Positions 35,501 through 47,700 are shown, counted from the first letter of the stretch. The stretch is DNA of 64,000 nt from Polynucleobacter sp. UK-Mo-2m-Kol15 (GCF_018881505.1 NZ_JACVQC010000001.1:248001-312000); one strand, 5' to 3'. The notes: generated by a model from the sequence alone, not told the origin. Numbers and translations: made by a program.

Positions 35501-36660
35501 AACTGTTGATTGGTAAGGTTGCCAATGGTGGTCCTCAGAAATTAGCTAAAGGCACTAAGATCGACAAGGAATATCTTGCAGACTTAGACAAATACCATTG
35601 GTTTGACGTTCGTCCGGCGGATGATGAGGTTGCCACACAAGTTGAAGCAATCAAATCTTCTATCGAAGCGAAGCGTAAGCAGTTTGACGAAGCTTTTGAA
35701 GAGAAGCGCACCAAGCTTACCCAGGGCGATGATTTGCAGCCTGGCGTAACCAAGATGGTTAAGGTGTACTTGGCAGTCAAGCGTCGCTTACAGCCTGGTG
35801 ACAAGATGGCTGGTCGTCACGGTAACAAAGGTGTGGTTTCTAAAATCGCTCCAGCCGAAGATATGCCATTTATGGCTGATGGACGTCCTGTTGACATCGT
35901 CTTGAATCCATTAGGTGTTCCTTCCCGTATGAACGTCGGTCAGATCTTGGAAACCCACTTAGGTTGGGCAGCTCAAGGTATTGGTAAGCGTATTGACGAG
36001 ATGGTTCGTCAGCAGGCTAAACAAGCTGAACTCCGTAAGTTCATGAAGCAGCTTTACAACGAAACCGGTCGTATCGAAGATATCGATAACTTCACTGATG
36101 AGCAGATCAATGTTTTGGCTGAGAATTTACGCCAAGGCTTGCCATTTGCTACTCCAGTGTTTGATGGTGCTACTGAAGCAGAAATTGGTCGCATGCTCGA
36201 GTTGGCTTATCCAGATGAAGTAGCTACTTCATTAAAGATGACGCCTTCACGTCAGCAAATGATTTTGTGTGACGGCCGTACTGGCGATCAGTTTGAGCGT
36301 CCTGTAACTGTTGGCGTAATGCACGTCTTGAAACTTCACCATTTGGTCGATGACAAGATGCATGCACGTTCAACCGGACCTTACTCCTTAGTAACGCAAC
36401 AGCCACTGGGCGGTAAAGCTCAGTTTGGTGGTCAGCGCTTTGGTGAGATGGAAGTTTGGGCCCTCGAAGCATACGGTGCTTCATATGTCTTGCAGGAAAT
36501 GCTGACAGTGAAGTCCGATGACGTCGCAGGCCGTACCAAGGTTTACGAAAACATCGTCAAGGGCGAGCACACAATTGATGCTGGCATGCCCGAATCCTTC
36601 AACGTGTTGGTAAAAGAAATCCGCTCGTTGGGTATTGACATTGACATGGAGCGCAACTGA
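32560..36660 (+). CDS. rpoB: DNA-directed RNA polymerase subunit beta
   Basis: RpoB forms one side of the polymerase active-site cleft. From ATG 32560 it has 1366 residues. The rifampicin region ([20 protein letters not shown]) is wild type in appearance, and the C-terminal signature [20 protein letters not shown] is intact. An upstream TTG in frame would add 19 residues, but GGAG at 32551-32554 and the family start ([15 protein letters not shown]) fix ATG 32560. rpoC starts one base after the stop. Confidence 0.98.
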   Translation: MNYSFTERKRVRKSFAKRVNNHQVPYLIATQLESYAKFLQAEKPAMSRLTEGLQAAFTSAFPIVSNNGYARMEYVSYQLSQPPFDVKECQQRGYTYHSALRAKVRLIIYDREAPTKVKEVKESEVYMGEIPLMTDNGSFVINGTERVIVSQLHRSPGVFFEHDKGKTHSSGKLLFSARIIPYRGSWLDFEFDPKDILYFRVDRRRKMPVTILLKAIGLNNEQILANFFNFDHFSLSANGASMEFVPERLRGQLANFDVLDKNGVVVIQKDKRINAKHIRELEAAKTKNIVVPDDYLVGRVVARNIIDPDSGEILAYANDEITEELLATLRDAGIKQLETIYTNDLDSGAYISQTLRTDETADQMAARIAIYRMMRPGEPPTEDAVEALFQRLFYNEDSYDLSRVGRMKVNSRLGRSEMEGKMVLSDEDILDTIKSLVDLRNGKGEVDDIDHLGNRRVRCVGELAENQFRAGLSRVERAVKERLGQAETENLMPHDLINSKPISSAIREFFGSSQLSQFMDQTNPLSEITHKRRISALGPGGLTRERAGFEVRDVHPTHYGRVCPIETPEGPNIGLINSLALFARLNEHGFLETPYRKVSNSKVSDEVVYLSAIEEAKYVIAQANATIDKSGKLADELVSARQAGETMMVSPERIDFIDVAPSQIVSAAASLVPFLEHDDANRALMGANMQRQAVPCLRPDKPLVGTGLERIVAVDSGTVILASRGGIVDYVDANRVVIRVNDDETAAGEVGVDIYNLIKYTRSNQNTNINQRPIVQAGDRVARGDVVADGASTDLGELALGQNMTVAFMPWNGYNFEDSILISEKVVADDRYTSIHIEELSVVARDTKLGSEEITRDISNLAESQLSRLDESGIVYIGAEVEAGDVLVGKVTPKGETTLTPEEKLLRAIFGEKASDVKDTSLRVPSGMIGTVIDVQVFTREGIERDARAQSIIQEELQRYRLDLNDQLRIVEGDAFMRLEKLLIGKVANGGPQKLAKGTKIDKEYLADLDKYHWFDVRPADDEVATQVEAIKSSIEAKRKQFDEAFEEKRTKLTQGDDLQPGVTKMVKVYLAVKRRLQPGDKMAGRHGNKGVVSKIAPAEDMPFMADGRPVDIVLNPLGVPSRMNVGQILETHLGWAAQGIGKRIDEMVRQQAKQAELRKFMKQLYNETGRIEDIDNFTDEQINVLAENLRQGLPFATPVFDGATEAEIGRMLELAYPDEVATSLKMTPSRQQMILCDGRTGDQFERPVTVGVMHVLKLHHLVDDKMHARSTGPYSLVTQQPLGGKAQFGGQRFGEMEVWALEAYGASYVLQEMLTVKSDDVAGRTKVYENIVKGEHTIDAGMPESFNVLVKEIRSLGIDIDMERN

Positions 36661-36661
36661 T

Positions 36662-39600
36662 ATGAAAGCATTGCTCGATTTATTTAAGCAAACGCAGGGT
36701 GATGAGCAGTTTGATGTCATCAAGATTGGCCTTGCATCTCCTGAGAAAATTCGCTCATGGTCTTTTGGTGAAGTACGCAAACCAGAAACTATCAACTACC
36801 GGACTTTTAAGCCCGAGCGTGATGGTTTGTTCTGCGCCAAGATTTTTGGCCCAACCAAAGACTACGAGTGCTTATGCGGTAAGTACAAGCGTTTAAAGTT
36901 CCGTGGCGTTATTTGTGAGAAGTGCGGTGTAGAAGTTACTCTCGCTAAGGTACGTCGTGAGCGCATGGGCCACATTGAGTTGGCAGCTCCTGTAGCACAC
37001 ATCTGGTTCTTAAAGTCATTGCCATCCCGTTTGGGCATGGTTCTCGATATGACATTGCGTGATATCGAGCGCGTTCTTTACTTTGAAGCATATGTAGTTG
37101 TTGATCCTGGCATGACTCCTGAAGGCGCAATGAAGCGCGGTCAGATCATGTCTGAGGACGAGTACATTGCCAAGACTGAAGAGTATGGTGACGGTGCGTT
37201 TACTGCCATCATGGGCGCTGAAGGTATTCGTGATCTCTTGCGTTCGATTGATATCGATCGTGAAGTCGAGACCATTCGTGCTGACTTGAAAGCTACTGGT
37301 AGCGATGCCAAGATCAAGAAATACGCTAAGCGCTTAAAAGTGCTCGAGGCGTTCCAGACTTCAGGTATCAAGCCTGACTGGATGATTATGGAAGTATTGC
37401 CAGTATTGCCACCTGAATTGCGCCCATTGGTGCCATTGGATGGCGGTCGCTTTGCTACCTCCGATTTGAACGACCTCTATCGTCGTGTGATCAACCGTAA
37501 TAACCGTTTAAAGCGTTTGTTAGAGTTGCGCGCACCAGAGATCATCGTTCGTAACGAAAAACGCATGTTGCAAGAAGCGGTTGACTCATTACTCGACAAC
37601 GGTCGTCGTGGTAAGGCTATGACTGGCGCTAACAAGCGTCCTCTCAAGTCCTTGGCTGAGATGATCAAAGGTAAGAGCGGTCGTTTCCGTCAAAACTTGT
37701 TGGGTAAACGTGTTGACTACTCAGGTCGTTCAGTCATCGTGGTTGGCCCTACATTGAAATTGCATCAGTGCGGCTTACCAAAATTGATGGCCTTAGAATT
37801 GTTCAAGCCATTTATTTTCAACAAGCTTGAGACTTTGGGTATTGCAACCACTATTAAGGCTGCAAAGAAAGAAGTTGAAAGTCAGACTCCAATCGTTTGG
37901 GACATTCTCGAAGAAGTGATTCGTGAGCATCCAATCATGTTGAACCGTGCGCCTACATTGCACCGTCTCGGTATTCAGGCTTTCGAGCCAATGCTGATTG
38001 AAGGTAAAGCAATCCAATTGCATCCATTAGTCTGCGCAGCATTTAACGCCGACTTTGACGGTGACCAAATGGCGGTTCACGTTCCTTTGTCGCTCGAAGC
38101 ACAAATGGAAGCACGTACATTGATGTTGGCTTCGAACAACGTATTGTTCCCAGCTAACGGCGAACCATCAATCGTTCCTTCACAGGACGTGGTGTTGGGT
38201 CTCTACTACGCTACACGTGACAAAATCAATGGTAAGGGCGAAGGCATGGTCTTCGCTAATATCACTGAAGTCATTCGTGCATACGAAGCTGGCCAGGTTG
38301 AATTAGCTTCACGCGTTGCTGTTCGTATTACTGAGTTTGAGATTGTGGATAAGAAGGCAGAGGGTGATGCCCGTTTTGCTGAGAAGACCAAGATCTATCA
38401 AACTTCAGTTGGCCGTGCAATCTTGTCAGAAATTTTGCCTAAGGGCATGTCTTTCGAGGAAATCAATAAGCCTCTGAAGAAAAAAGAAATCTCACGTTTG
38501 ATTAACACTTCATTCCGTAAGTGCGGTCTTCGTGAAACAGTTATTTTTGCTGACCGCCTCTTGCAGTCTGGTTTCCGCTTAGCGACTAACGCTGGTATCT
38601 CGGTTGCGATCGACGATATGCTGATTCCAAGCTCTAAAGAGCGCATCATCAGCGAGGCTTCTACGAAGGTTAAGGAGTATGACAAGCAGTTCATGTCTGG
38701 TCTCGTAACCAATCAAGAGCGTTATAACAACGTGGTTGATATTTGGGGTGCTGCTGGTGATCAAGTTGGTAAGGCGATGATGGATGAGTTGTCACACGTT
38801 GACGTACTCGACCGTAACGGTAAGACTGTGCGTCAAGAATCCTTTAACTCCATCTACATGATGGCGGATTCTGGTGCGCGTGGATCTGCAGCGCAGATTC
38901 GTCAGTTGGCTGGTATGCGTGGTTTGATGGCCAAGCCCGATGGCTCCATCATTGAAACCCCAATTACTGCGAACTTCCGTGAAGGTTTGAACGTGTTGCA
39001 GTACTTCATCTCAACTCACGGTGCTCGTAAAGGTTTGGCTGATACCGCATTGAAAACAGCGAACTCAGGATACTTGACTCGTCGTTTGTGCGATGTAACC
39101 CAAGACCTCGTTGTAATCGAAGATGATTGCGGTGCAACTTCCGGCGTAACCATGAAGGCGCTTGTTGAGGGTGGCGAAATTATCGAAGCATTGCGCGATC
39201 GTATTTTGGGTCGTGTATGTATCGGTGATATCGTTCATCCGGATACACAAGAAGTCATCGTTTCCAATGACACTTTGCTCGATGAAGATCATGTAGATCA
39301 AATCGTTGCCTTGGGTATTGACGAAGTTAAAGTTCGCACAGTGTTGTCATGTTTAACTCGCTTTGGTTTGTGTGCTAAGTGCTACGGACGTGATCTAGGC
39401 CGCGGTGGTTTGGTAAACGTTGGTGAGGCGGTTGGTGTTATCGCTGCTCAGTCCATCGGTGAGCCAGGCACACAGTTGACTATGCGTACTTTCCACATTG
39501 GTGGCGCAGCGTCACGCGCATTGGTTGCAAGCAATATTGAAGCCAAGTCTAATGGCGCCTTGAAGTTCTCCGGCACGATGCGTGTTGTGAAGAATGCGAA

Positions 39601-40924
39601 GGGCGAGCAGATCGTGATTTCACGTTCAGGCGAAGCCGTGATCGTTGATGAGAATGGTCGCGAGCGCGAGCGTCATAAGGTACCTTACGGTGCAACTCTC
39701 TTGTTTAAAGAGGATGCAGCAGTTAAGGCTGGTGCAAGCTTAGCTACATGGGATCCATTAACACGCCCAATTATTTCTGAGTACGCTGGTATTGCTCGCT
39801 TTGACAACGTTGAAGAAGGTGTTACTGTAGCTAAGCAGGTTGACGAAGTAACTGGACTCTCCACTTTGGTAGTGATTGACGGCAAGCGTCGAAGTGCTGC
39901 AAGCAAAGGCGTTCGTCCAATGATCAACTTAGTTGATGATAAGGGCGGTGAAGTGATGATTGCCGGTACAGATCACCCAGTAAATATCGGCTTGCAAGTT
40001 GGCGCCTTGATCACTGTTAAAGATGGTCAAAAAGTTGAAGTTGGTGAAGTATTAGCGCGTATTCCAATCGAATCACAGAAGACTCGCGACATTACCGGTG
40101 GTTTACCTCGCGTTGCTGAATTGTTCGAAGCACGTTCACCAAAAGATGCAGCTGTATTGGCTAAAGTAACTGGAACTGTTTCCTTCGGTAAAGAAACCAA
40201 AGGTAAGCAACGTTTAGTGATTACCGATATGGATGGCGAAGCTAACGAATTCCTCATTCCTAAAGAGAAGCAAGTTCTCGTTCATGACGGTCAAGTTGTG
40301 AACAAGGGCGAGATGATTGTGGAAGGCCCTGCTGATCCACACGACATCTTGACACTCAGAGGTATTGAAGAGTTGGCGATCTACATCGTGGATGAAGTGC
40401 AAGACGTTTACCGTTTGCAGGGCGTGAAGATTAATGACAAGCATATTGAAGTGATCGTGCGTCAAATGTTGCGTCGTGTGCAAATTACTGATGGTGGCGA
40501 TACTGCCTACATCACTGGTGAGCAAGTTGAGCGTTCTAAGTTGTATGACGCAAACGATGCTGTGATTGCACAAGGTAAGCGCCCAGCTCAGTTCGAGAAC
40601 GTGTTGCTTGGTATTACTAAGGCGTCCTTGTCGACAGACAGCTTCATCTCAGCGGCTTCTTTCCAAGAAACCACCCGTGTGTTGACCGAAGCTGCAATTA
40701 TGGGCAAGACCGATACACTCCGTGGCCTCAAGGAAAACGTCATTATTGGTCGCCTGATCCCTGCTGGTACCGGCTTGTCTTACCGCCGTGCACGCAAGGT
40801 CAGAGAGCAATTCGAGCGTGATCGCGCTCAAATGATTGCCGCCGAAGAGGAAGCAATGGCTGATATGCCTGTAGAAATAGAGGCTGAAGTGATTGCTCCT
40901 GCTGGGGAGGCTGATCCGAGCTAA
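36662..40924 (+). CDS. rpoC: DNA-directed RNA polymerase subunit beta'
   Basis: RpoC carries the catalytic magnesium site NADFDGD. The 1420-residue protein has the N-terminal zinc ribbon (CLCGKYK...CEKC) near 70-88, the bridge and trigger helix region with the [16 protein letters not shown] signature, and a C-terminal tail of about 40 residues rich in Glu. The start is ATG 36662; an in-frame upstream start would run into rpoB. Confidence 0.98.
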   Translation: MKALLDLFKQTQGDEQFDVIKIGLASPEKIRSWSFGEVRKPETINYRTFKPERDGLFCAKIFGPTKDYECLCGKYKRLKFRGVICEKCGVEVTLAKVRRERMGHIELAAPVAHIWFLKSLPSRLGMVLDMTLRDIERVLYFEAYVVVDPGMTPEGAMKRGQIMSEDEYIAKTEEYGDGAFTAIMGAEGIRDLLRSIDIDREVETIRADLKATGSDAKIKKYAKRLKVLEAFQTSGIKPDWMIMEVLPVLPPELRPLVPLDGGRFATSDLNDLYRRVINRNNRLKRLLELRAPEIIVRNEKRMLQEAVDSLLDNGRRGKAMTGANKRPLKSLAEMIKGKSGRFRQNLLGKRVDYSGRSVIVVGPTLKLHQCGLPKLMALELFKPFIFNKLETLGIATTIKAAKKEVESQTPIVWDILEEVIREHPIMLNRAPTLHRLGIQAFEPMLIEGKAIQLHPLVCAAFNADFDGDQMAVHVPLSLEAQMEARTLMLASNNVLFPANGEPSIVPSQDVVLGLYYATRDKINGKGEGMVFANITEVIRAYEAGQVELASRVAVRITEFEIVDKKAEGDARFAEKTKIYQTSVGRAILSEILPKGMSFEEINKPLKKKEISRLINTSFRKCGLRETVIFADRLLQSGFRLATNAGISVAIDDMLIPSSKERIISEASTKVKEYDKQFMSGLVTNQERYNNVVDIWGAAGDQVGKAMMDELSHVDVLDRNGKTVRQESFNSIYMMADSGARGSAAQIRQLAGMRGLMAKPDGSIIETPITANFREGLNVLQYFISTHGARKGLADTALKTANSGYLTRRLCDVTQDLVVIEDDCGATSGVTMKALVEGGEIIEALRDRILGRVCIGDIVHPDTQEVIVSNDTLLDEDHVDQIVALGIDEVKVRTVLSCLTRFGLCAKCYGRDLGRGGLVNVGEAVGVIAAQSIGEPGTQLTMRTFHIGGAASRALVASNIEAKSNGALKFSGTMRVVKNAKGEQIVISRSGEAVIVDENGRERERHKVPYGATLLFKEDAAVKAGASLATWDPLTRPIISEYAGIARFDNVEEGVTVAKQVDEVTGLSTLVVIDGKRRSAASKGVRPMINLVDDKGGEVMIAGTDHPVNIGLQVGALITVKDGQKVEVGEVLARIPIESQKTRDITGGLPRVAELFEARSPKDAAVLAKVTGTVSFGKETKGKQRLVITDMDGEANEFLIPKEKQVLVHDGQVVNKGEMIVEGPADPHDILTLRGIEELAIYIVDEVQDVYRLQGVKINDKHIEVIVRQMLRRVQITDGGDTAYITGEQVERSKLYDANDAVIAQGKRPAQFENVLLGITKASLSTDSFISAASFQETTRVLTEAAIMGKTDTLRGLKENVIIGRLIPAGTGLSYRRARKVREQFERDRAQMIAAEEEAMADMPVEIEAEVIAPAGEADPS

Positions 40925-40934
40925 TTTGGTAATT

Positions 40935-40958
40935 CTGGCCAGAAATGGCCAGTTTTTT
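40935..40958 (+). terminator. terminator after rpoC (GAAA tetraloop)
   Basis: The stem CTGGCCA/TGGCCAG (7 bp) with a GAAA loop is followed by six T. It ends the rplK-rpoC block before rpsL. Confidence 0.92.
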
Positions 40959-41101
40959 CCCCATGTGGTTGACGGAAAAGGCTGGCCAAGCTAGAATGCT
41001 GAGTTCTACTGATTCAGAAGAGGGTCTTTTTGACCTAGAATTTATCTAAGTCATTGATTTTCTTGAAGAAAGCAACAAAGAAGTACTAACCGAGCTATTT
41101 T

Positions 41102-41482
41102 ATGCCAACAATTAATCAATTATTACGTAAGCCAAGAACACGGCTGACCGTTAAAAGCAAGAGCCCTGCGCTGCAAAACAGCCCGCAGCGCCGTGGTGTA
41201 TGTACACGTGTGTATACAACCACTCCTAAAAAGCCTAACTCTGCGCTGCGTAAAGTAGCTAAAGTTCGCTTAACCAATGGTTTTGAAGTCATTTCATACA
41301 TTGGTGGTGAAGGCCATAACCTCCAGGAACACTCAGTTGTGTTGATTCGTGGTGGTCGTGTGAAGGATTTGCCAGGCGTTCGTTACCACATCGTTCGTGG
41401 CTCACTTGATTTGCAAGGTGTTAAAGACCGCAAGCAATCACGTTCCAAGTACGGTGCTAAGCGCGCTAAGAAAGCTGCTTAA
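41102..41482 (+). CDS. rpsL: 30S ribosomal protein S12
   Basis: S12 lies at the decoding centre and monitors accuracy. The 126-residue protein has the [14 protein letters not shown] segment with lysine 43 and the [13 protein letters not shown] segment, both in the streptomycin-sensitive form. It starts the str block rpsL-rpsG-fusA-tuf. Confidence 0.97.
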   Translation: MPTINQLLRKPRTRLTVKSKSPALQNSPQRRGVCTRVYTTTPKKPNSALRKVAKVRLTNGFEVISYIGGEGHNLQEHSVVLIRGGRVKDLPGVRYHIVRGSLDLQGVKDRKQSRSKYGAKRAKKAA

Positions 41483-41541
41483 TAGCAACTTACAGTATTT
41501 GCAGTAAGTCTTCGTTTGTCAGACTTTAAAGACAAGTAAGT

Positions 41542-41582
41542 GGCTGTTCCGTCCAGAGATTTCTCTGGATAGTAGGACAGCC
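41542..41582 (+). promoter_or_regulatory. structured rpsL-rpsG intercistronic RNA (candidate S7 operator)
   Basis: A long hairpin is visible: outer stem GGCTGT (41542-41547) with ACAGCC (41577-41582), CC/GG next to it, and inner stem TCCAGAG (41552-41558) with CTCTGGA (41563-41569) closed by ATTT. It lies in the 150-base gap between rpsL and rpsG. In E. coli S7 binds the same intercistronic place to repress its own translation; whether this hairpin is that target is inference. Confidence 0.55.
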
Positions 41583-41632
41583 GGAGCGGGTGATCCATGT
41601 GGGCCACCCCTAACTGAACTGAAGGAGTAGTT

Positions 41633-42103
41633 ATGCCACGTCGTCGTGAAGTTCCCAAACGGGAAATCCTGCCTGATCCAAAATTCGGCAATGTAGAAGT
41701 AGCAAAATTTATGAACGTCCTGATGTTGGACGGCAAGAAATCGGTTGCAGAGCGTATCGTTTACGGTGCATTTGATCACATCGAGAAAAAAGCAAATAAA
41801 GAACCACTCGAAGTTTTCTCAACAGCTATGGGCAACGTTAAGCCAATGGTTGAGGTGAAGAGCCGTCGTGTCGGAGGCGCAAACTACCAGGTTCCTGTCG
41901 AAGTTCGCCCATCACGCCGTTCCGCTTTGGCAATGCGCTGGGTGCGCGAAGCCGCTAAAAAGCGCGGTGAAAAATCCATGGCTCAACGTTTGGCCAACGA
42001 ATTATTAGAAGCTGCAGAAGGTCGCGGCGGAGCAATGAAGAAGCGTGAAGAAGTTCACCGTATGGCAGAAGCTAACAAAGCTTTCTCACATTTCCGCTTC
42101 TAA
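41633..42103 (+). CDS. rpsG: 30S ribosomal protein S7
   Basis: S7 starts assembly of the 30S head. The 156-residue protein begins [16 protein letters not shown] and contains [16 protein letters not shown]. An AAGGAG site lies 7 bases before the ATG. fusA begins 27 bases after the stop. Confidence 0.97.
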   Translation: MPRRREVPKREILPDPKFGNVEVAKFMNVLMLDGKKSVAERIVYGAFDHIEKKANKEPLEVFSTAMGNVKPMVEVKSRRVGGANYQVPVEVRPSRRSALAMRWVREAAKKRGEKSMAQRLANELLEAAEGRGGAMKKREEVHRMAEANKAFSHFRF

Positions 42104-42130
42104 TCGCACAGCAAAGAAAAGGTACCAACA

Positions 42131-44233
42131 GTGGCACGTAAAACCCCTATCGAAAGATACCGCAATATCGGTATTTCTGCGCATATTGACGCAGGTAAGA
42201 CAACAACAACCGAACGTGTTTTGTTCTACACCGGTGTTAACCACAAAATTGGTGAAGTACATGATGGCGCTGCAACCATGGATTGGATGGAGCAAGAGCA
42301 AGAGCGTGGTATCACGATTACCTCTGCTGCTACTACAACGTTCTGGAAGGGCATGGCTGGCAATTTCCCAGAGCACCGCATCAATATTATTGATACCCCA
42401 GGACACGTAGACTTCACGATTGAAGTTGAGCGCTCAATGCGCGTTTTAGATGGCGCTTGCATGGTTTACTGTGCGGTAGGTGGTGTGCAGCCCCAATCCG
42501 AAACTGTTTGGCGTCAAGCTAACAAGTATCAAGTTCCACGTTTAGCGTTCGTAAACAAGATGGACCGTACTGGTGCGAATTTCTTCAAGGTCTATGACCA
42601 AATGAAGATGCGCCTCAAAGCAAATCCTATTTTGATCCAAATTCCAATCGGCGCTGAAGAAAACTTCAAAGGCGTTGTGGACTTGGTGAAAATGAAAGCC
42701 ATCTATTGGGATGAAGAATCACAAGGTACTAAATTTACCTACGCAGATATTCCTGCTGAATTGCAAGCATCTGCAGAAGAGTGGCGCGAGAAAATGCTCG
42801 AAGCTGCTGCAGAGAGTTCAGAAGAGTTGATGGAAAAATACCTTGGCGGCGAAGCGTTGACCGAGGAAGAAATTAAAGCAGCATTGCGTCAGCGTACTAT
42901 TGCTAATGAAATCGTTCCAATGTTGTGCGGAACAGCTTTCAAAAACAAAGGTGTTCAGGCGATGTTGGATGCAGTGGTTGAATTGTTGCCTTCACCATTA
43001 GATGTTCCACCAGTTCCATGTGAATTGGAAGATGGCACGCCAACAACACGCGAAGCCTCTGATAGCGCTAAGTTCTCAGCTCTCGCATTTAAGATCATGA
43101 CCGACCCGTTTGTTGGTCAGCTTATCTTCTTCCGTGTTTACTCAGGCGTAATGAAATCTGGTGACACAATTTATAACCCAATTAAGGGTAAGAAAGAGCG
43201 TGTTGGTCGTTTGCTGCAAATGCATGCAAACGAACGTGAAGAAATTAAAGAAGTATTCGCTGGCGATATCGCGGCTGCAGTTGGTCTAAAAGACGCAACT
43301 ACTGGCGAAACATTGTGTGATCCAGATAGCATCGTTATTTTGGAACGCATGGTATTCCCAGAGCCAGTGATTTCTCAAGCAGTTGAGCCAAAGACAAAAG
43401 CTGACCAAGAAAAAATGGGTCTTGCTTTGAATCGCTTGGCACAAGAAGATCCATCTTTCCGCGTGAAGACAGATGAAGAGTCAGGCCAAACCATTATTTC
43501 CGGTATGGGCGAGCTCCACTTGGAAATTTTGGTTGACCGTATGAAGCGTGAATTTGGTGTTGAAGCAACTGTTGGTAAGCCACAAGTTGCATACCGCGAA
43601 ACTATTCGTAAGGTTTGCGAAGAGATTGAAGGCAAGTTTGTTAAACAGTCTGGTGGTCGTGGTCAATACGGTCATGTGGTATTGAAGTTAGAGCCACAAG
43701 CTCCAGGTAAGGGTTTTGAGTTTGTTGACGCAATTAAGGGTGGTGTCGTTCCACGTGAATACATCCCTGCGGTAGAAAAAGGAATTATCGAAACATTAAA
43801 TTCCGGTATTTTGGCTGGCTATCCAGTTGTAGATATCAAAGCAACATTGTTCTTCGGTTCATACCATGACGTTGATTCCAATGAAAACGCATTTAAGATG
43901 GCGGGTTCTATGGCATTTAAAGACGGTATGCGCAAAGCGGCACCTGTGTTGCTTGAACCAATGATGGCTGTTGAAGTTGAAACACCAGAAGATTTCATGG
44001 GTAACGTAATGGGCGACCTCTCATCACGTCGCGGTATTTTGCAAGGTATGGATGACATTCCAGGGGGCGGCAAAATCGTTCGTGCTGAAGTGCCATTGGC
44101 AGAGATGTTTGGTTATTCAACTGGCTTGCGCTCGTTGACCCAAGGTCGCGCTACCTACACCATGGAATTTAAGCATTATTCCGAAGCACCTAAGAACGTT
44201 GCTGAGGCAGTGATGGCTGCTAAAGCGAAGTAA
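42131..44233 (+). CDS. fusA: elongation factor G
   Basis: EF-G drives translocation and, with RRF, ribosome recycling. The 700-residue protein has the G1 motif [13 protein letters not shown], the G3 DTPGHVDF and the G4 NKMD, and all five domains by length. The start is GTG at 42131 (V-A-R-K-T-P), which matches the family N-terminus. Confidence 0.98.
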   Translation: MARKTPIERYRNIGISAHIDAGKTTTTERVLFYTGVNHKIGEVHDGAATMDWMEQEQERGITITSAATTTFWKGMAGNFPEHRINIIDTPGHVDFTIEVERSMRVLDGACMVYCAVGGVQPQSETVWRQANKYQVPRLAFVNKMDRTGANFFKVYDQMKMRLKANPILIQIPIGAEENFKGVVDLVKMKAIYWDEESQGTKFTYADIPAELQASAEEWREKMLEAAAESSEELMEKYLGGEALTEEEIKAALRQRTIANEIVPMLCGTAFKNKGVQAMLDAVVELLPSPLDVPPVPCELEDGTPTTREASDSAKFSALAFKIMTDPFVGQLIFFRVYSGVMKSGDTIYNPIKGKKERVGRLLQMHANEREEIKEVFAGDIAAAVGLKDATTGETLCDPDSIVILERMVFPEPVISQAVEPKTKADQEKMGLALNRLAQEDPSFRVKTDEESGQTIISGMGELHLEILVDRMKREFGVEATVGKPQVAYRETIRKVCEEIEGKFVKQSGGRGQYGHVVLKLEPQAPGKGFEFVDAIKGGVVPREYIPAVEKGIIETLNSGILAGYPVVDIKATLFFGSYHDVDSNENAFKMAGSMAFKDGMRKAAPVLLEPMMAVEVETPEDFMGNVMGDLSSRRGILQGMDDIPGGGKIVRAEVPLAEMFGYSTGLRSLTQGRATYTMEFKHYSEAPKNVAEAVMAAKAK

Positions 44234-44282
44234 TTTATCCACATTATTTTGAATATTGACTAGCTAAGAAGGCAGACAAAAA

Positions 44283-45473
44283 ATGGCAAAAGAAAAGTTT
44301 GAGCGGACAAAACCGCACGTAAACGTTGGCACCATTGGTCACGTTGACCACGGTAAAACCACATTGACAGCAGCAATTGCAACCGTGCTTTCTAAAGCAT
44401 TCGGTGGCGAAGCAAAAGCATACGATCAGATCGACGCTGCTCCCGAAGAAAAAGCACGTGGTATTACGATTAATACAGCACACGTTGAGTATGAGACAGC
44501 GAATCGTCACTACGCACACGTGGATTGCCCAGGACATGCTGACTACGTTAAGAACATGATTACTGGTGCTGCTCAGATGGACGGCGCAATTTTGGTTTGC
44601 TCTGCAGCTGACGGCCCAATGCCACAAACTCGTGAGCACATCCTCTTGGCACGCCAAGTGGGTGTTCCATACATCATCGTTTTCTTGAACAAGTGCGACA
44701 TGGTAGATGACGCTGAGTTGTTAGAGCTCGTAGAAATGGAAGTTCGTGAGCTTTTATCTAAGTACGACTTCCCAGGCGATGACACACCAATCGTTCAAGG
44801 TTCTGCTAAGTTAGCACTTGAAGGCGACGAAGGCCCATTGGGTAAAGAAGCCATCATGAAGTTAGCTGATGCACTTGACTCATACATCCCGACTCCAGAG
44901 CGTGCTGTTGACGGTGCGTTCTTAATGCCAGTAGAGGACGTGTTCTCTATCTCCGGTCGCGGTACTGTTGTAACAGGCCGTATTGAGCGCGGTATTGTTA
45001 AAGTTGGCGAAGAGATTGAAATTATTGGCATCAAGCCAACACTCAAGACAACTTGTACTGGTGTTGAAATGTTCCGCAAATTGCTCGATCAAGGTCAAGC
45101 AGGCGATAACGTTGGTATCTTGTTACGCGGTACAAAGCGTGAAGAAGTTGAGCGCGGCCAAGTATTGGCTAAGCCAGGTTCAATCACCCCACATACTCAC
45201 TTTACAGCCGAGGTTTATATCTTGGGTAAAGATGAAGGTGGCCGTCATACTCCATTCTTTAACAACTATCGTCCACAGTTTTACTTCCGTACTACGGACG
45301 TAACTGGTTCAATCGAGTTGCCAAAAGATAAAGAAATGGTGATGCCTGGTGATAACGTCACAATTACCGTCAAACTCATCGCGCCGATTGCGATGGAAGA
45401 AGGTTTACGTTTTGCGATCCGTGAAGGTGGCCGTACTGTTGGCGCCGGCGTGGTTGCAAAGATTTTGGCTTAA
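44283..45473 (+). CDS. tuf: elongation factor Tu, copy 2
   Basis: This gene encodes the same 396-residue protein as copy 1. It lies 16776 bases downstream, in the str block after fusA. The three base differences I see (44681, 44954 and 45218) are synonymous. Shared sequence begins about 14 bases before the ATG and ends at the stop codon, so the homogenised tract is limited to the gene. Two copies, one in the tRNA array and one in the str block, is the usual proteobacterial pattern (tufB and tufA). Confidence 0.98.
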   Translation: MAKEKFERTKPHVNVGTIGHVDHGKTTLTAAIATVLSKAFGGEAKAYDQIDAAPEEKARGITINTAHVEYETANRHYAHVDCPGHADYVKNMITGAAQMDGAILVCSAADGPMPQTREHILLARQVGVPYIIVFLNKCDMVDDAELLELVEMEVRELLSKYDFPGDDTPIVQGSAKLALEGDEGPLGKEAIMKLADALDSYIPTPERAVDGAFLMPVEDVFSISGRGTVVTGRIERGIVKVGEEIEIIGIKPTLKTTCTGVEMFRKLLDQGQAGDNVGILLRGTKREEVERGQVLAKPGSITPHTHFTAEVYILGKDEGGRHTPFFNNYRPQFYFRTTDVTGSIELPKDKEMVMPGDNVTITVKLIAPIAMEEGLRFAIREGGRTVGAGVVAKILA

Positions 45474-45510
45474 GTTTTACTAGTAATAAATATTTAGCGG
45501 TTTGCTAACC

Positions 45511-45537
45511 GGTGACATCAGTGCTGCTGATGTCACC
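45511..45537 (+). promoter_or_regulatory. perfect 11-bp hairpin in the tuf-rpsJ leader
   Basis: GGTGACATCAG (45511-45521) pairs perfectly with CTGATGTCACC (45527-45537) around the loop TGCTG. It is not followed by a T run, so it is not a simple terminator. It sits 52 bases before rpsJ, where E. coli has the L4-responsive S10 leader. Confidence 0.6.
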
Positions 45538-45589
45538 GAGCTCTTTAGATGTATAACGTGGCAGCACCACAACGCTCTTTGGAATTAAT

Positions 45590-45901
45590 ATGCAAAACCA
45601 AAAAATTCGTATTCGTCTTAAAGCATTTGATTACCGTTTGATCGACCAGTCTGCAGCTGAAATCGTTGATACAGCTAAGCGCACTGGTGCTGTTGTTAAG
45701 GGTCCAGTACCTTTGCCAACACGTATCGAGCGCTTCGACATTCTGCGTTCACCACACGTGAACAAGACATCTCGTGATCAATTAGAGATCCGCACCCATC
45801 TCCGTTTGATGGATATCGTAGATCCTACGGAGAAAACTGTAGATGCTTTGATGAAATTAGACCTCCCAGCAGGTGTAGACGTCGAAATTAAGTTGCAGTA
45901 A
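45590..45901 (+). CDS. rpsJ: 30S ribosomal protein S10 (NusE)
   Basis: S10 is in the 30S head and also pairs with NusB in antitermination and with NusG in coupling. The 103-residue protein starts [15 protein letters not shown] and contains the flexible loop region [20 protein letters not shown]. It is separated from rplC by a 197-base gap with its own promoter. Confidence 0.97.
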   Translation: MQNQKIRIRLKAFDYRLIDQSAAEIVDTAKRTGAVVKGPVPLPTRIERFDILRSPHVNKTSRDQLEIRTHLRLMDIVDPTEKTVDALMKLDLPAGVDVEIKLQ

Positions 45902-45924
45902 TTGGCTGTTTCCGGTCTTTTTGC

Positions 45925-45953
45925 TTGTCAAGATCGGTATTTCGGGATAGAAT
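45925..45953 (+). promoter_or_regulatory. strong-looking internal promoter between rpsJ and rplC
   Basis: TTGTCA (45925-45930), a 17-base spacer and TAGAAT (45948-45953) match sigma70 consensus at five of six positions in each hexamer. The transcript would have a leader of about 140 bases. That leader has the stem TTCGCTC/GGGCGAA (45961-45982) and, just before the GGAG site of rplC, GCCGAC/GTCGGC (46066-46085). Confidence 0.65.
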
Positions 45954-46098
45954 CTAAAGCTTCGCTCAATTATTTGGGCGAAAATCTCAGTTTTATCAGC
46001 ATTAAAAACGTTGTAAGTTATTGATTTAGAAGTACTTTTACTTGTAAATCACTTAAATTAATTTTGCCGACCAATCGAAGTCGGCGTGGAGCATGAAT

Positions 46099-46755
46099 AT
46101 GAGCTTAGGCTTAATCGGTCGCAAGATCGGCATGACCCGTCTATTTACGGACGAAGGGGAAGCAATTCCTGTCACCGTAATTGACGTGAGCGACAACAGA
46201 ATCGCTCAAATCAAGACCCAGGCAACTGATGGCTATGATGCTATCCAGTTGGCACATGGCACACGTAGAGCTACTCGCGTTACCAAAGCAATGGCTGGTC
46301 ACTTCGCTAAAGCGGGTGTGATGGCTGGTAACGGTCTCAACGAATTTCATTTAGATGCAGTAAAAATCGCAGAAATGACACCAGGACAAGTCATTCCTGC
46401 TGACACTGCATTTGCTGCTGGCCAAAAAGTGGACGTACAAGGTGTAACGATTGGTAAAGGCTATGCCGGTACCATCAAGCGCCATCACTTCGCTTCAGGT
46501 CGTGCGTCACACGGTAACTCACGTTCACATAACGTGCCAGGTTCTATCGGTATGGCGCAAGATCCAGGTCGTGTTTTCCCAGGAAAGCGCATGACAGGCC
46601 ACCTTGGTGACGAAACACGCACTGTACAAAATTTAGTCATCGCACGCATTGATGCAGAACGCAATCTCATCATGGTTAAAGGCGCTATTCCAGGTGCCCC
46701 AGGCGGTAAAGTTATTGTTACTCCAGCGGTGAAGACACCGTTGAAGAAGAAATAA
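46099..46755 (+). CDS. rplC: 50S ribosomal protein L3
   Basis: L3 starts 50S assembly near the peptidyl-transferase centre. From ATG 46099 the protein has 218 residues, starting with the family [14 protein letters not shown], and contains [16 protein letters not shown]. An ATG six bases upstream is too near the GGAG site (46088-46091), so 46099 is used. Confidence 0.97.
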   Translation: MSLGLIGRKIGMTRLFTDEGEAIPVTVIDVSDNRIAQIKTQATDGYDAIQLAHGTRRATRVTKAMAGHFAKAGVMAGNGLNEFHLDAVKIAEMTPGQVIPADTAFAAGQKVDVQGVTIGKGYAGTIKRHHFASGRASHGNSRSHNVPGSIGMAQDPGRVFPGKRMTGHLGDETRTVQNLVIARIDAERNLIMVKGAIPGAPGGKVIVTPAVKTPLKKK

Positions 46756-46766
46756 GGAGAGCGAAT

Positions 46767-47387
46767 ATGGAACTTAAGCTTCTCCAAGACAACGGAACTT
46801 TAGGCGCTGGCATCCAAGCCTCACCAGAAGTATTCGAGCGCGAATATAACGAAGCATTGGTACACCAAGTTGTTGTGGCCTACCAAGCAAATGCACGTAG
46901 CGGTAACCGTGCACAAAAAGACCGAGAGCAAGTTAAGCACACAACCAAAAAACCTTGGCGTCAAAAAGGTACTGGTCGTGCACGTGCTGGTATGAGCTCT
47001 TCCCCGCTGTGGCGTGGAGGTGGTCGTATATTCCCGAATTCACCTGAAGAAAATTTCAGCCAAAAAGTAAACAAGAAAATGTACCGCGCTGGTATGAGAT
47101 CAATTTTGTCTCAGTTAGCTCGCGAAGGTCGTTTGAATGTTGTTGACCAATTTAATCTCGATGCTCCAAAGACTAAAGTTTTAGCTGACAAAGTTAAAGC
47201 AATGGGCTTGGATTCAGTCTTGATCATCGTTGATCAGGTTAGCGAGAATTTGTACTTGGCATCACGCAACTTGCATAAGGTTGCTGTATGTGAGCCACAG
47301 CACGCTGATCCATTAGCTTTAGTTCAATACAAAAAAGTATTGGTAAGCAAAGCAGCGATCGCAAAAATTGAGGAGTTGCTGAAATGA
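46767..47387 (+). CDS. rplD: 50S ribosomal protein L4
   Basis: L4 lines the exit tunnel and in E. coli is also the autoregulator of the S10 operon. The 206-residue protein has the extended loop segment [20 protein letters not shown] site precedes the ATG. It overlaps rplW by 4 bases (ATGA). Confidence 0.97.
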   Translation: MELKLLQDNGTLGAGIQASPEVFEREYNEALVHQVVVAYQANARSGNRAQKDREQVKHTTKKPWRQKGTGRARAGMSSSPLWRGGGRIFPNSPEENFSQKVNKKMYRAGMRSILSQLAREGRLNVVDQFNLDAPKTKVLADKVKAMGLDSVLIIVDQVSENLYLASRNLHKVAVCEPQHADPLALVQYKKVLVSKAAIAKIEELLK

Positions 47388-47698
47388 GCCAAGTCCGTAA
47401 AAACGATCACAGCTTGATGAAGGTTCTGCTTGGACCGGTGATCTCTGAAAAAGCCACTATGGTTGCAGAGAAAAACGAACAAGTGGTATTTCAGGTTACA
47501 CGCGACGCTAATAAGAGCGATGTGAAGCAAGCAGTTGAATTGCTCTTTAAAGTGCAAGTTGACTCAGTTCAGATCGTGAACCAAAAAGGTAAGCCAAAGC
47601 GCTACGGCCGTTTTGAAGGTCGTCGTGACCACACTAAGAAGGCCTATGTAAGCTTGAAGCCAGGTCAAGAAATTAACTTTGAAGCGGAGGCGAATTAA
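47384..47698 (+). CDS. rplW: 50S ribosomal protein L23
   Basis: L23 surrounds the tunnel exit and docks trigger factor and SRP. The 104-residue protein has [20 protein letters not shown]. It starts inside the rplD stop (ATGA), so it is coupled to rplD, and ends 2 bases before rplB. Confidence 0.97.
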   Translation: MSQVRKNDHSLMKVLLGPVISEKATMVAEKNEQVVFQVTRDANKSDVKQAVELLFKVQVDSVQIVNQKGKPKRYGRFEGRRDHTKKAYVSLKPGQEINFEAEAN

Positions 47699-47700
47699 TC

